Notes under the pieces: model-generated
Databases searched by the model: none
Told to the model about the DNA's origin: nothing
What the model saw: only the letters and a program-made list of their open reading frames with translations
Translations under genes and position numbers: made by a program
From: CAIKMD01 sp035552195
Lineage (GTDB): Bacteria; Pseudomonadota; Alphaproteobacteria; ATCC43930; CGMCC-115725
Length of the DNA: 64,000 nucleotides
Direction: 5' to 3'
Assembly: GCA_035552195.1 (NCBI GenBank)
Contig: DASZLU010000084.1
Location: forward strand, 1 to 64,000
Shown: one piece after another, positions 35,691-44,954 of the stretch
How the letters are laid out: each line of letters starts with the position of its first letter
How positions within the stretch are numbered: the first letter of the stretch is position 1

Positions 35691-36532
35691 CGCGGCTTGA
35701 ACAGCAAGAGGGCGATCAACACGGAGAACGAGACGAGCGGCGCCCAGGACGGATTGATCACCGCCATGGTCAGCGCCTCGCACACGCCGATGAGCACGCC
35801 GCCCATCAGCGCGCCGATCGGATTGCCCAGGCGCCCGATGATCACCACCGCGAAAACGACACCGACCCAGGCCCAGATCTGCGACGGCGCCAAGGTCGCA
35901 ATCAGCGCGATGAACACGCCGGCGACGCCGGCATAGGCCGAGCACAGCCCCGACAACAGGAAGGACAGCGCGCGATGATTGATGCCGTACGCCGTCGCGA
36001 TCGGCGCGTCCTCGGCACAGGCGCGCAGCGCACGGCCGACATAGGTGTAGCGCAGCCAAGCCCAGGTCGCGCAGGCAAGCGCGCCGGCGACAAAGAAGGC
36101 GATGAGGCTGAGCTTCGGAACATAGAGCGAGCCGATGATCCAGGACTGCGTGCCCCAGGCGGTCTCATAGCGGCGAAAATCGGCCGTCCATAGGAATTGC
36201 AGCAGCGATTCGATGATCACCGCGAAGGCGAAGGTGATCAGCATCGATTGCATCTCGGTGACGCCGAAACGCATGAAAACCCAATGCAGCGCGATGCCGT
36301 AGATGAAGAACGCCGCGATGATCACCAGCCCGGCCCACCACGGCGCGATGTCGAACGCCGTCCCCATCCACCAGGTGAGATAGGCGCCGAGCAGCGCAAT
36401 GGCGAAATGGCCGAGATTGACGAGACGCAGCAGGCCCCAGCTCAGCGACAGCCCGAGCGCGAGCAAGCCGTAGAGCCCGCCGGCGAGAATGCCGGTGATC
36501 AGCGATTGCTCGATGAGCGAGAAATGGAACAC
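35681..36532 (-). CDS. livH: Branched-chain-type ABC permease (LivH)
   Basis: 283 residues, GTG start with GAGGAAAG upstream. The membrane protein contains the LivH landmarks GLYGLLALGLSLSWGLLRLV near the start and ACAEDAPIATAYGI in the middle. It pairs with the LivM half of the fused protein. Ends inside the start of the fused gene. Upstream, 28 bases away, is a binding-protein gene, so the order is binding proteins, livH, livM-livG, livF. Confidence 0.92.
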   Translation of the reverse strand: MFHFSLIEQSLITGILAGGLYGLLALGLSLSWGLLRLVNLGHFAIALLGAYLTWWMGTAFDIAPWWAGLVIIAAFFIYGIALHWVFMRFGVTEMQSMLITFAFAVIIESLLQFLWTADFRRYETAWGTQSWIIGSLYVPKLSLIAFFVAGALACATWAWLRYTYVGRALRACAEDAPIATAYGINHRALSFLLSGLCSAYAGVAGVFIALIATLAPSQIWAWVGVVFAVVIIGRLGNPIGALMGGVLIGVCEALTMAVINPSWAPLVSFSVLIALLLFKPRWI

Positions 36533-36560
36533 GGGCGTGCTTTCCTCGCTCCGGTTAATC

Positions 36561-37781
36561 CTAAGGCGCGATCAACTGCACGCCGGGGGTGCGCACATCG
36601 AGCGGCCAGATCGCGACCCACTTGCCGCCCTGTACTTGCTTCAGTTGCTGCATATCGGCCGCGCTGGTATGCGAGCGGCCGCTGAAATCGCGCTTGCCCT
36701 CGATCGTCTCGACCGCGTTCTTGTCGAGCCACTCGGCGATCGTCTTGTCGTCAAGGCTGTTGGTCGCCTTGATCGCAGCGATAAGAATCTGCCAGCCGGC
36801 ATATTCATTGCCCGCCTGGCTGTCGACATGCGGATAGGGCAAGCCGGCCTTTTGCGCCCACGCGTCGAATTCCTTGGCGAAGGCACCGCCCTCCTCGGTC
36901 GAGGTGTAGGGCGCGACGTCCTCGAAGCCCGAATAGGACGTCGCGTGCTCGGCCAGCGGATCGGCCGCCATCGTCCCGGACGGGTAAAGATAGAAATGCC
37001 GTTGCGGCACATAGTCGATGCGCTTTTCGGCTTCGAGCAGCTGGTCGCCCTCGACGCCGAGACAGCTGACGAAGAGGAAATCGGGATTGGCGTCCTTCAC
37101 CCGCGCGGCAACGCCGCTGAAATCGCGGTTGCCGACATCGTATTCGAGAAAGCCGATTTGTTCGATGCCGCGCGCCTTGGCGGCCTTCTCCATGCCGTGC
37201 GCCATATCCTCGGCCGAGGGGAACTTGCTCGACACGATGAGGACGTTCTTCGGCGGATGGCCGGTGCTGGCATAAGCGTCGAGCACCTTGACCGGCAAGG
37301 TCGCCGTCGAATCCGAACCGCCGATCGTCGCCGAGAAATGCCAGGGGTAGGTCGCGAGCGCCGGTTGACCGAGCGTGTTCTCGATGAACACTTTGTGGTA
37401 GCGCGCGGCTACGCTCATCGCCGCGAGGATGGCGGCGGTGCCGTAAGGCCCTTGGATCAGATCGACGTTGTCGGCGGTGATCAGCTTCTCATAAAGCGTG
37501 CGCGAGACATCGGGCTTCGATTGATCGTCGAGAACGACATATTCGACCGGCCGGCCGAGCAGCCCGCCGCTCTGATTGAGCCGATCGACGAAGATCTGGC
37601 TGGCGATCTGATGCGCGAGACCGGTCTGCGCGAAAGGTCCGGTGAGCGATAGCGTCTGGCCGATACGGATCGGCTTGCCGCTCGGCGTTTCGGCAAGCGC
37701 CGGCGCCATGGCGAGCGCCCCCACCGCAAGCGCAAGGGACACGATCAGATCGCAGCGCAGAAGCCGCCCGCCGAACGCCAT
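36561..37781 (-). CDS. Branched-chain-type ABC substrate-binding protein, second copy
   Basis: 406 residues. Strong ribosome site (AAGGAAGGAAGAAA). A Sec-type leader ends near PALAETPSGK. The mature protein starts PIRIGQTLSLTGPFAQTG, the type I periplasmic binding fold of LivJ/amide-urea proteins. It is a tandem paralogue of the next gene upstream (37830-39053), with the same PIRIGQ..LTGPFAQTGL start and related ends (ATPGTKLLAP against RTPGVQLIAP), consistent with local duplication and divergence. Confidence 0.92.
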   Translation of the reverse strand: MAFGGRLLRCDLIVSLALAVGALAMAPALAETPSGKPIRIGQTLSLTGPFAQTGLAHQIASQIFVDRLNQSGGLLGRPVEYVVLDDQSKPDVSRTLYEKLITADNVDLIQGPYGTAAILAAMSVAARYHKVFIENTLGQPALATYPWHFSATIGGSDSTATLPVKVLDAYASTGHPPKNVLIVSSKFPSAEDMAHGMEKAAKARGIEQIGFLEYDVGNRDFSGVAARVKDANPDFLFVSCLGVEGDQLLEAEKRIDYVPQRHFYLYPSGTMAADPLAEHATSYSGFEDVAPYTSTEEGGAFAKEFDAWAQKAGLPYPHVDSQAGNEYAGWQILIAAIKATNSLDDKTIAEWLDKNAVETIEGKRDFSGRSHTSAADMQQLKQVQGGKWVAIWPLDVRTPGVQLIAP

Positions 37782-37829
37782 TTTCTTCCTTCCTTGTTCT
37801 TATCCAACGGCCCGCGCAGACGAGACGGG

Positions 37830-39053
37830 TCAGGGTGCCAACAATTTCGTGCCGGGCGTCGCCATGTTCGTGGGGAAGACCGAGACCCATTTGCCGCTCT
37901 GCACTTGGCGGATCTCCTGCTGGTCGGTTTCACTGGTGTGGTTGAGGCCTTTGAAATTGCGCTTGCCCGCCAGCGTGTCGACGGTTGCCGTATCGAGAAA
38001 TGCGGCCATCTTCGCATCCTCGATGCTCTTGGCGCCGTTGACGGCGGCGACGAGGATCTGCCAGCCGCAATATTCATTGCCGGCCTGGCTGTCGACATGT
38101 GGATAGGGCAGCTTCGCTTCCACCGCCTTGGCATCGTACGCTCTGGCAAATTCCGCCGCCTCGGGCGGCGTGGTGAAGGGCGCCACATCCTCGAAATTCG
38201 TGAGCGACGTCGCGTGCTCGGCCGCGGGAGGACCGGCCAATACCGGCGCGGGATAGAGATAGAAATGCCGCTTCGGCGTGTAGCCGACTTTCGATAGCGC
38301 TTCGAGTAGCTGATTGCCCTCGATGCCGAGGCAGCCGACGAACATGTAATCGGGATCGGCTTCCTTGATGCGCGCGGCGAGCGGCCCGTAATCGAGGTTG
38401 CCGGTCTCGTATTCCAGGAAGGCCACTTCTTTCAGACCGCGCTTCGCGGCGACGTCGCGCATGCCCTTCGCCATATCCTCGGCCGAAGGGAATTTGCTGG
38501 TCACGACCGCTGCGGTCTTCGGCGGATTGCCGGTCGAGGCGTAACAATCGAGAATCTTATTCGGCAGCGAGTCGCTCGGATCTGGCCCCGAGACGAGCGC
38601 CGAGAAATGCCATTTGTATTTGGCGAGCGCCGGTACGCCCATCGTATTCTGGATATAGACCTTGTTGTACCGCGCCGCGACGCCCATCGCCGCGAGAATC
38701 GAGGCCGTGCCATAAGGCGCGAGGATGAGATCGACCTTGTCAGCGGTGATCAGCTTTTCATAAAGCGTTCGCGATACGTCGGGCTTCGACTGATCGTCGT
38801 AGAGCACGTATTCGACCGGCCGGCCGAGTAGCCCGCCGTTCTTGTTGAGACGCTCGACATAGTATTCGCTGACGATCTTATGGATAAGCCCGGTCTGAGC
38901 GAAGGGGCCGGTTAGCGCCAGGGCCTGGCCGATCCTGATCGGCGTGCCCGAAGGGGCTTGCGCCATTACCGGCCGCGCGGCGACGAGGGCCGCCAAACCG
39001 CCGATCCCGGCAACGACCTCACGGCGTGAAACGATAAGCGACTTCTGGCGCAT
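37830..39053 (-). CDS. Branched-chain-type ABC substrate-binding protein, first copy
   Basis: 407 residues. GGGGAGGAATCG precedes the ATG. The leader contains SRREVVAGIGGLAALVAARP, which looks like a twin-arginine signal, unlike the Sec leader of its paralogue downstream. The mature domain has LALTGPFAQTGL and HVDSQAGNEYCGWQI. It is the promoter-proximal gene of the liv operon. Two binding proteins for one permease complex suggest two ligands or affinities. Confidence 0.92.
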   Translation of the reverse strand: MRQKSLIVSRREVVAGIGGLAALVAARPVMAQAPSGTPIRIGQALALTGPFAQTGLIHKIVSEYYVERLNKNGGLLGRPVEYVLYDDQSKPDVSRTLYEKLITADKVDLILAPYGTASILAAMGVAARYNKVYIQNTMGVPALAKYKWHFSALVSGPDPSDSLPNKILDCYASTGNPPKTAAVVTSKFPSAEDMAKGMRDVAAKRGLKEVAFLEYETGNLDYGPLAARIKEADPDYMFVGCLGIEGNQLLEALSKVGYTPKRHFYLYPAPVLAGPPAAEHATSLTNFEDVAPFTTPPEAAEFARAYDAKAVEAKLPYPHVDSQAGNEYCGWQILVAAVNGAKSIEDAKMAAFLDTATVDTLAGKRNFKGLNHTSETDQQEIRQVQSGKWVSVFPTNMATPGTKLLAP

Positions 39054-39178
39054 CGATTCCTCCCCGATTTGAGCCGGCGCCTTGTTTTTTTGCGCCGTCC
39101 GTCTCTAGGCGATCATCTTAGCCAGAAGTCAGCCCCGCAAAGCAAGCCCCTCGCGGCAAGCTGGATAGGCACGGGGCC

Positions 39179-39219
39179 GGTCCGGTGAGGCTCCCGCACC
39201 GCAAAAGCGGCACCGGACC
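39179..39219 (-). terminator. Possible terminator downstream of the FAH-family gene
   Basis: GGTCCGGTG (39179-39187) and CACCGGACC (39211-39219) can pair; further nearby arms (CCGGTGAGG, CCTCACCGG) give alternative pairings. It lies just past the minus-strand gene ending at 39236. There is no clear T run, so it may instead be an attenuator or REP-like remnant. Confidence 0.4.
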
Positions 39220-39235
39220 CTCACCGGCGGCGGGA

Positions 39236-40261
39236 TCACTTTTTCTTGGCGACGACCTTGGTGATGAGGCTGCCGATCGCCGGCGATTTCATCTCGACCG
39301 TGTCGCCCGGCTTCAGGAAGCGCTCCGGCGCCGAGGTTTTATCGGGCAGCAGCGCGCTCGAATCCGCCGCCGTTCCCGCGGCGGTGCCGCCACTGATGAT
39401 ATCGCCCGGGAAGAGCGAGAAATCCCGCGACAGATATTCGAGATACTCGCCGAAGCTGAACGCCATCGATTTGGTGCTGAAATGCTGGCGGCGCTCGCCA
39501 TTGACCAGGGTCTCGATCATCGTGTCGTTCGGATCGGTCTCGCCCACAGCGATGCACGGGCCGAGCGAGGTCGAAGTATCGAAATTCTTCGGGAAGGCAA
39601 AATTGAGCGAGCCCCCTGATAGCTCACGCGGCGCCCGGACGCTCCAATCGGCGAGCATCGTCACGCCCCAGACATAATCCTTGAGCTGCGACGGCTTCAG
39701 ATCGACGCCGCGCTTGCCGAGGACGACCGCGATCTCGCCCTCGTAATCGAGGCGATTGCAGCGCTCGGGATAGACCAGCTCGCCGCCGGGGCCAACGAAT
39801 TCGCGATTGAGCTTCCAGAAGCCCCAGAACCCGCCTTTGCGGATTTCCTGCGTCGGGTCGCCCTCGAAGGGCTTGCCGCGCATCTTCTCGGCCATGGCGG
39901 CAGCGTGATCGCCGAAATTGCCGCCGGCGCAGGCCGTGCGCGCATTGTCGGGACGCGGCGCATGCAGCTTCATCATCGGATCCGAGACCGGCCGCACGAT
40001 GCGCTCGCCATTAGGGCCAAGCTGATCCTGCGCCTGGCCGAAAAGATGATCGAGCGCCTTCTGCGTCGTGTCGATCGCACGCTGCCCGCCTTCGATGAGG
40101 CGCGCCAGGTTGGACGGCGCGATACCCTCGGCCATCTCGATCGCGTTCGCCTCGCCCTGCTTCTCGCGCAGGTATTTCGCGACGGCGTAGGAGAGATCGA
40201 CGACGTTGTTCTGATGCAGCACGCCGGTGCGCTTCTGCGGGCCGAAGACGACGATTTTCAT
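39236..40261 (-). CDS. Fumarylacetoacetate hydrolase (FAH) family protein
   Basis: 341 residues from the ATG at 40261 (GAGG seven bases upstream); the longer frame to 40531 has no start support. RLDYEGEIAVVLGKRG is the FAH metal-site segment with its E-x-E pair, and DIISGGTAAGTAADSS and KPGDTVEMKSPAIGSL end the fold. Such Mg-dependent enzymes hydrolyse acylpyruvates or decarboxylate oxo-acids at the end of ring-cleavage pathways. It is the third gene of the TPP enzyme / cytochrome operon. Confidence 0.9.
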   Translation of the reverse strand: MKIVVFGPQKRTGVLHQNNVVDLSYAVAKYLREKQGEANAIEMAEGIAPSNLARLIEGGQRAIDTTQKALDHLFGQAQDQLGPNGERIVRPVSDPMMKLHAPRPDNARTACAGGNFGDHAAAMAEKMRGKPFEGDPTQEIRKGGFWGFWKLNREFVGPGGELVYPERCNRLDYEGEIAVVLGKRGVDLKPSQLKDYVWGVTMLADWSVRAPRELSGGSLNFAFPKNFDTSTSLGPCIAVGETDPNDTMIETLVNGERRQHFSTKSMAFSFGEYLEYLSRDFSLFPGDIISGGTAAGTAADSSALLPDKTSAPERFLKPGDTVEMKSPAIGSLITKVVAKKK

Positions 40262-40299
40262 GAGGATGCCTCTTGTGGATGAACGGTGATGAACGGGTT

Positions 40300-40671
40300 T
40301 CAGTCGTTGAGGATGGGCAGATCGCTGACCCGGCGCGGGCCGGACAAGGATTGCAGATAGGCGAAGATATCCGCCGCCTGCTGATCCGACAGCAAATTTG
40401 TCGGGTAGGGCGGCATGTCGTTGGCGGGATTGCGCAGCTGGCCGACGAAGGCCGCGTAAGGCAGCTTCGTCTTGGCGAGGATCGGCGCCGGACCGTTCAT
40501 GGCGCCCCCCTCGCCGACCCGGCCATGGCATTCATAGCAGCCGTCGGCGAGAAACACTTTTTGACCGGCCGACGCGTCGCCCTTGGGCGTATCCTGCGAC
40601 ACTGCCGGCGCGGCAGCGATCATCGCCGCGAACGCGGCAACAGCGAGAGACAAGGCAAGAGAACGAATCAT
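40300..40671 (-). CDS. Periplasmic c-type cytochrome
   Basis: 123 residues from the ATG at 40671. A signal peptide (LALSLAVAAFAAMIAAAPAV) is followed by a small class I cytochrome c: heme-binding C45-x2-C48-H49 (CYECH) and a candidate axial Met in NDMPPYP. It carries electrons in the periplasm. It starts 11 bases after the Tat-exported TPP enzyme gene, so the two products are probably made together and meet in the same compartment. Confidence 0.92.
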   Translation of the reverse strand: MIRSLALSLAVAAFAAMIAAAPAVSQDTPKGDASAGQKVFLADGCYECHGRVGEGGAMNGPAPILAKTKLPYAAFVGQLRNPANDMPPYPTNLLSDQQAADIFAYLQSLSGPRRVSDLPILND

Positions 40672-40682
40672 CGCGTCGCTCC

Positions 40683-42620
40683 TCACCGCGGCTCGACGAC
40701 GGTGTCGACCAAGGCCGGCTGGCCTTTCTTCACCACCGCGATCGCGCGTTTCAGCGCCGGCGCCAGATCCTTCGGATCGGTGATCGGCCCCTCGCCATAG
40801 ACGCCCATGCCTTTCGCGACGGTCGCGTAATCGATATTGGGATCGGTGATCGTCGTGCCGATATGCGCGCTCTCGACGCCGCGCCCGTGGCGGTTGGCCA
40901 TAGCCTGGAGATACATATACTCCTGATGCCAGGCGCGATTGTTGTGCATCACATAGAGGATCGGAATCTGGTGATGCGCCGCGGTCCACAGCGTGCCCGG
41001 GCAGAACATCAGATCGCCGTCGCCCTGGATCGCGACCGTTAAGCGGCCATGCTTCTTGTTGGCGAGCGCGGCGCCGAGCGATGCCGGGGCGTTGTAGCCG
41101 ATGCCGGCGCCGCCCGAGCTGCCGTTCCAGCGGTGCTGCTTGTCGAAATTCCATAAGCGCCGCGGCCAGGAGACGTTGATGCCGTTGCCGACCAGCGACC
41201 AATCCTCGTCCTTGATCTGGTCGTAAAGTTCGGCGCAAAGCCGCGCGAGGGTGATCGGGCTGGCATCCCAACCAATCGTCGCGTCGGATTTCGCCTGCGC
41301 GACCATCGCGTTGTAGGCAGCTTCGAGCTTCTTGCCGCGCGCCTCGTAGGCGTTCTTGCGATCGGCATCGACCCGCCGCTTCACCTCTTCGATCAGCGCC
41401 GGCAGCGTCTCCTCGCCGTCGGCGGCGATGGCGAGATCGACATCCTCATAACGCTGGAATTCCTGGTAATTCGCCTTGGTGTAGAGGTCGCGCACGCCGA
41501 GGCTGATCAGCCGCGCATTCTGCTTGGTGATCGGCCGCGTCCGCCGCTCGATGCGATCGCTGAACGCGTGGACGGCGCCGTAGTAATCGTTGAGCTCGAT
41601 GCCCAGCACGACGTCGGCTTGCGCGATCACCGCGCCGCGCCGGCCGGTGTGGCAGAGCGGATGCCGCGTCGGGAAGTTCGAGCGGCCGGCGAGATCGACG
41701 ACCGGGCATTGGAGCGCCTCGGCGAGCTCGGTCAGCCGCGCCATGCCCGCCGGCGAACGCGCCATGCGATCGACGACGATGACCGGGCTTTCCGCCTTGA
41801 CGAGATGATCCGCCGTCTCGGCGACGGCATTGGCATCGCCTTGCGGCATCGCGACCGGGGCGAGTTTCGGGATGCGCAGCGCATCGCGATTGGGGATCGG
41901 GTTTTCCTGCAACTCGCCGTCGAGCGACAACAGCACCGGGGCCATCGGCGGCGTAACGGCGACCTTGTAGGAACGCACCATCGATTCGGCGAAATGCTGC
42001 AACGACGCCGGCTGATCGTCCCATTTGACGAAATCGCGGACGATGGCGCCGGGATCGATCGCGGCATGCGCCCATTCGACGCCGGGACCGCGCTTATTCG
42101 CATCGACGATATTGCCGATCATGACGATCATCGGCGCGCGATCGCAAAATGCGTTGTAGAGCGCCATCGACGCATGCTGCAGCCCGACCGTGCCGTGGCA
42201 GAGCACCGGGAGAGGCGTGCCTTCCATCTTGGCATAGCCGTGCGCCATCGCCGCGGCGATCTCTTCGTGCACGGCGGTGATCATCTCGGGCTTGGTATTG
42301 CCGCCGTGATTGACCAGCGCTTCGTGCAAGCCGCGATAGCTCGAGGCCGGCGTCATGGTGACGTATTCGAAATTGAGCGTCTTCATGACATCGACCATGA
42401 AGTCGCCGCCGCTCGAGGATTGCTGGATCGGATCGTCACTCGGCGGCAAGGTCTCGGCGACGAGATTGGGCAGGCGCGCCGAAGCCGGCAGCAGCGGCGG
42501 CGCGGCCGTGGGCAGCGCGACGCTCGAAGCGACGGGCGTTACCGCCGCAGCGCCGGCGATGCCCGCGCCTTTCAGAAAATTGCGCCGCCCGATACCGGAA
42601 TTACGCCCGCGCTTCGCCAT
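40683..42620 (-). CDS. Tat-exported thiamine-diphosphate enzyme, acetolactate-synthase-like
   Basis: 645 residues. The leader has IGRRNFLKGAGIAGAAAV, a classic twin-arginine signal. The body is a three-domain TPP enzyme: PYR domain with the cofactor-activating Glu (AVHEEIAAAMAHGYAK), a middle domain, and a PP domain with GDGDLMFCPGTLW and a closing HNN after about 26 residues. TPP enzymes of this group decarboxylate 2-oxo acids or condense them. An exported one next to a cytochrome c suggests a periplasmic oxo-acid oxidation that passes electrons to the respiratory chain. The substrate is unknown and no FAD motif is obvious. Confidence 0.88.
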   Translation of the reverse strand: MAKRGRNSGIGRRNFLKGAGIAGAAAVTPVASSVALPTAAPPLLPASARLPNLVAETLPPSDDPIQQSSSGGDFMVDVMKTLNFEYVTMTPASSYRGLHEALVNHGGNTKPEMITAVHEEIAAAMAHGYAKMEGTPLPVLCHGTVGLQHASMALYNAFCDRAPMIVMIGNIVDANKRGPGVEWAHAAIDPGAIVRDFVKWDDQPASLQHFAESMVRSYKVAVTPPMAPVLLSLDGELQENPIPNRDALRIPKLAPVAMPQGDANAVAETADHLVKAESPVIVVDRMARSPAGMARLTELAEALQCPVVDLAGRSNFPTRHPLCHTGRRGAVIAQADVVLGIELNDYYGAVHAFSDRIERRTRPITKQNARLISLGVRDLYTKANYQEFQRYEDVDLAIAADGEETLPALIEEVKRRVDADRKNAYEARGKKLEAAYNAMVAQAKSDATIGWDASPITLARLCAELYDQIKDEDWSLVGNGINVSWPRRLWNFDKQHRWNGSSGGAGIGYNAPASLGAALANKKHGRLTVAIQGDGDLMFCPGTLWTAAHHQIPILYVMHNNRAWHQEYMYLQAMANRHGRGVESAHIGTTITDPNIDYATVAKGMGVYGEGPITDPKDLAPALKRAIAVVKKGQPALVDTVVEPR

Positions 42621-42752
42621 GCGTCACTCCCCTTGCCGTTGGCGCGCCGAAAAACGGCGCGACCTCGCGTTCTTTCGCGAAGTGTCCCGCCCCTACCGGA
42701 GCAAGTCAAGGAACGGCGAAGTTAGGGAAAGACGCAATTAAGATGGTTGGCT

Positions 42753-43541
42753 TTAGAAAACAAGCCGGCCGCCGACGATGGCGAGAACGGCCGCGAGGGT
42801 GAAACGCAGCGCCGCATCCGGCACGCGCACCGCGGCATAGCTGCCGACGACAATGCCAGGGATGGAGCCGACCAGCAGCGAGCTGAGGATATGCGCGTCG
42901 ATCGAGCCAATCATCCAATGCCCGACGCCCGCGGCGAGGGTCAGCGGTACAGCGTGCGCGATATCCGAGCCGACGATGCGGGCCGTGGGCAGCCGCGGAT
43001 AAAGAAGGATCAGTGCTGTCACGCCGATCGCGCCGGCGCCAACGGATGAAATCGAGACGAGAACGCCAAGGATGCCGCCGACAACGATCGTCAGGATCTT
43101 CGTGCTGCGCGGGCTCAATTCGCCGACACGCCTGCTGTAATAGTCGACAAGCCGCGTGCGAAAGACGAGCGCGACCGCGGTTCCCAGCAGGGCAAGACTG
43201 AGAATCAAAGTGATGAAATGCTCGGCCGTGCCGCCGGTCAGATCGACACGCGAAAGAATGAACAGAGTCACTCCCGTCATCGGCACGCTGCCGGTCGCGA
43301 GACGCCCGACCACACGCCAATCGATGCTGCTGTTGAAACCGTGCACGACGGTGCCGCAGGTCTTGGTCGCGGCCGCATAAAGCAGGTCGGTGCCAACCGC
43401 GGTCGCGGGATGAATGCCGAAGAGGAGAATGAGCAGCGGCGTCATCAATGAGCCGCCGCCGACGCCGGTCATACCGACCAGCAGACCGACGCCAAAGCCG
43501 GACATCGCATAAAGCCAATCGATCGCGTGCAGGAGGCTCAT
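42753..43541 (-). CDS. TauE/SafE family sulfite/organosulfur permease
   Basis: 262 residues, eight or so helices. Repeated half-motifs typical of the family: GVGLLVGMTGVGGGSLMTPL near the start and VSISSVGAGAIGVTALILLY in the second half. The family exports sulfite, sulfoacetate or similar anions. It lies downstream of cysN (81-bp gap) on the same strand and may be read with the sulfate-assimilation genes, which makes an inorganic sulfur anion a reasonable guess. Confidence 0.9.
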   Translation of the reverse strand: MSLLHAIDWLYAMSGFGVGLLVGMTGVGGGSLMTPLLILLFGIHPATAVGTDLLYAAATKTCGTVVHGFNSSIDWRVVGRLATGSVPMTGVTLFILSRVDLTGGTAEHFITLILSLALLGTAVALVFRTRLVDYYSRRVGELSPRSTKILTIVVGGILGVLVSISSVGAGAIGVTALILLYPRLPTARIVGSDIAHAVPLTLAAGVGHWMIGSIDAHILSSLLVGSIPGIVVGSYAAVRVPDAALRFTLAAVLAIVGGRLVF

Positions 43542-43622
43542 CGCTTACGCCTCATCGCTTTCGAACACGCCGTGTTGCGACGAACATTCTGTACCCTCGC
43601 CATTCCGCTGACAAGATTGCGC

Positions 43623-44954
43623 TTACAAGCCCGGATCGAAAGCCGCCGCGTCGGCCGCGGCCGGCTCATCTTCCGGCCGCGCGATCATGCCTGCGGCAAC
43701 CGTCGCATTCGTATCCGCATCGATGAGGATGAACGCGCCGGTCGCGCGATTGTCCGCATAGGCATCGAAAGCGAGCGGCTGCGCCAGCGCGATCTCGACC
43801 CGAGCAATATCGTTGCATTTAAGCGTCTCGGGCGCCGGTTCGGTGGCGAGCGTCGCGACGTCGAGGCGATGCAGAATGTCGCCAATCCGCGCGGCAACGC
43901 TGCGCGTGCCGCACTTGACGAGATAGCGCGCCGAGGGCGTGAAGGTCTCGTCCGCGAACCAGCAGATTGTCGCGGTGAATTTTTTGGCGACGCGCGGCGG
44001 CTGCAGCGGCGCGGCAAACAGCTCGCCGCGGCCGATATCGATATCGCCCTCGACCTCGATGGCGATCGACTTGCCGGCCTCGGCATGATCGAGCGGACCT
44101 TCGAAAGCCGAGACGGCGTGAACACGCGTCACGCGCCCGCTGGGCAGGACCGCGATCTCGTCGCCCGGACGCACGCGGCCGGATTCGACGCGGCCGAGAT
44201 ATTGCCGGAACTGCTCGCCGTCGGGCGCCGGCACACGGCGCACGAGCTGCACGGGAAAGCGGAACGGCGTGTGATGCGTGAAGATCGCCGGCGGCAGCGT
44301 CTCGAGCAGCGCCAAGAGCGGCTTACCTTCGTACCATGGCATGCGCGCGCTGCCGTTGACGACATTGTCGCCGAGCTTCGCCGAGATCGGCACGAGATAG
44401 TAGTGCTCGGCGCCGATGGCCTTGGTGAATTCCTCGACCGATTGCGCGATCGTGTCGTAGGCCGCCCGCGCGTAGCCGACCAGATCCATCTTGTTGACCG
44501 CGATGACGAGGTGGGCCACGCCGAGCAGATGGCTCAGATAAAGATGCCGCCGCGTCTGCGTGGTCATGCCGCGCTGCGCGTCGACGAGGATCACCGCCGC
44601 ATCGGCGGTGCTGGCGCCGGTCACCATGTTGCGCGTGTATTGCTCATGGCCAGGCGTGTCGGCGATGATGAATTTGCGCTGGGGCGTCGCGAAATAGCTG
44701 TAGGCGACGTCGATGGTGATGCCCTGCTCGCGCTCAATGGTGAGCCCGTCCATCAGCAGCGAAAGATCGATATCGGTCTCGCCCTTACGCTTTGCCGCCC
44801 GCTCCAGCGCTTCGATGCGGTCGCTGGTTACGGAATTCGAATCATAAAGCATGCGGCCGATGAGCGAGCTCTTGCCGTCATCGACGCTGCCCGCGGTCGA
44901 GAAGCGCAGCACGCCGGTATCGGCGTCGGGAGCCTTGGTCGCGAGATCGCTCAT
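43623..44954 (-). CDS. cysN: Sulfate adenylyltransferase subunit 1 (GTPase)
   Basis: 443 residues. GTPase motifs: G1 GSVDDGKSS, G3 DTPGHEQYTRN, G4 NKMDL. EF-Tu-like beta-barrel domains follow. With CysD it makes adenosine 5'-phosphosulfate (APS) from sulfate and ATP, driven by GTP hydrolysis. There is no C-terminal APS kinase (CysC) domain, which agrees with an APS-reducing CysH. Its ATG overlaps the cysD stop (ATGA). Confidence 0.96.
   Translation of the reverse strand: MSDLATKAPDADTGVLRFSTAGSVDDGKSSLIGRMLYDSNSVTSDRIEALERAAKRKGETDIDLSLLMDGLTIEREQGITIDVAYSYFATPQRKFIIADTPGHEQYTRNMVTGASTADAAVILVDAQRGMTTQTRRHLYLSHLLGVAHLVIAVNKMDLVGYARAAYDTIAQSVEEFTKAIGAEHYYLVPISAKLGDNVVNGSARMPWYEGKPLLALLETLPPAIFTHHTPFRFPVQLVRRVPAPDGEQFRQYLGRVESGRVRPGDEIAVLPSGRVTRVHAVSAFEGPLDHAEAGKSIAIEVEGDIDIGRGELFAAPLQPPRVAKKFTATICWFADETFTPSARYLVKCGTRSVAARIGDILHRLDVATLATEPAPETLKCNDIARVEIALAQPLAFDAYADNRATGAFILIDADTNATVAAGMIARPEDEPAAADAAAFDPGL

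Noticed and set aside
33906..35936. 676-codon plus-strand open frame opposite the Liv permease-ATPase gene
   Set aside because: The opposite strand has Walker motifs and membrane helices; this frame is rich in Asp, Arg and Gly and has no domain.
35690..36059. N-terminal extension of the LivM-LivG protein to 36059
   Set aside because: The extension is an offset reading of livH; the ATG at 35690 begins the first LivM helix and overlaps the livH stop as expected for coupled genes.
40672..41271. N-terminal extension of the cytochrome gene
   Set aside because: It overlaps the TPP enzyme in another frame. The ATG at 40671 begins a clean signal peptide.
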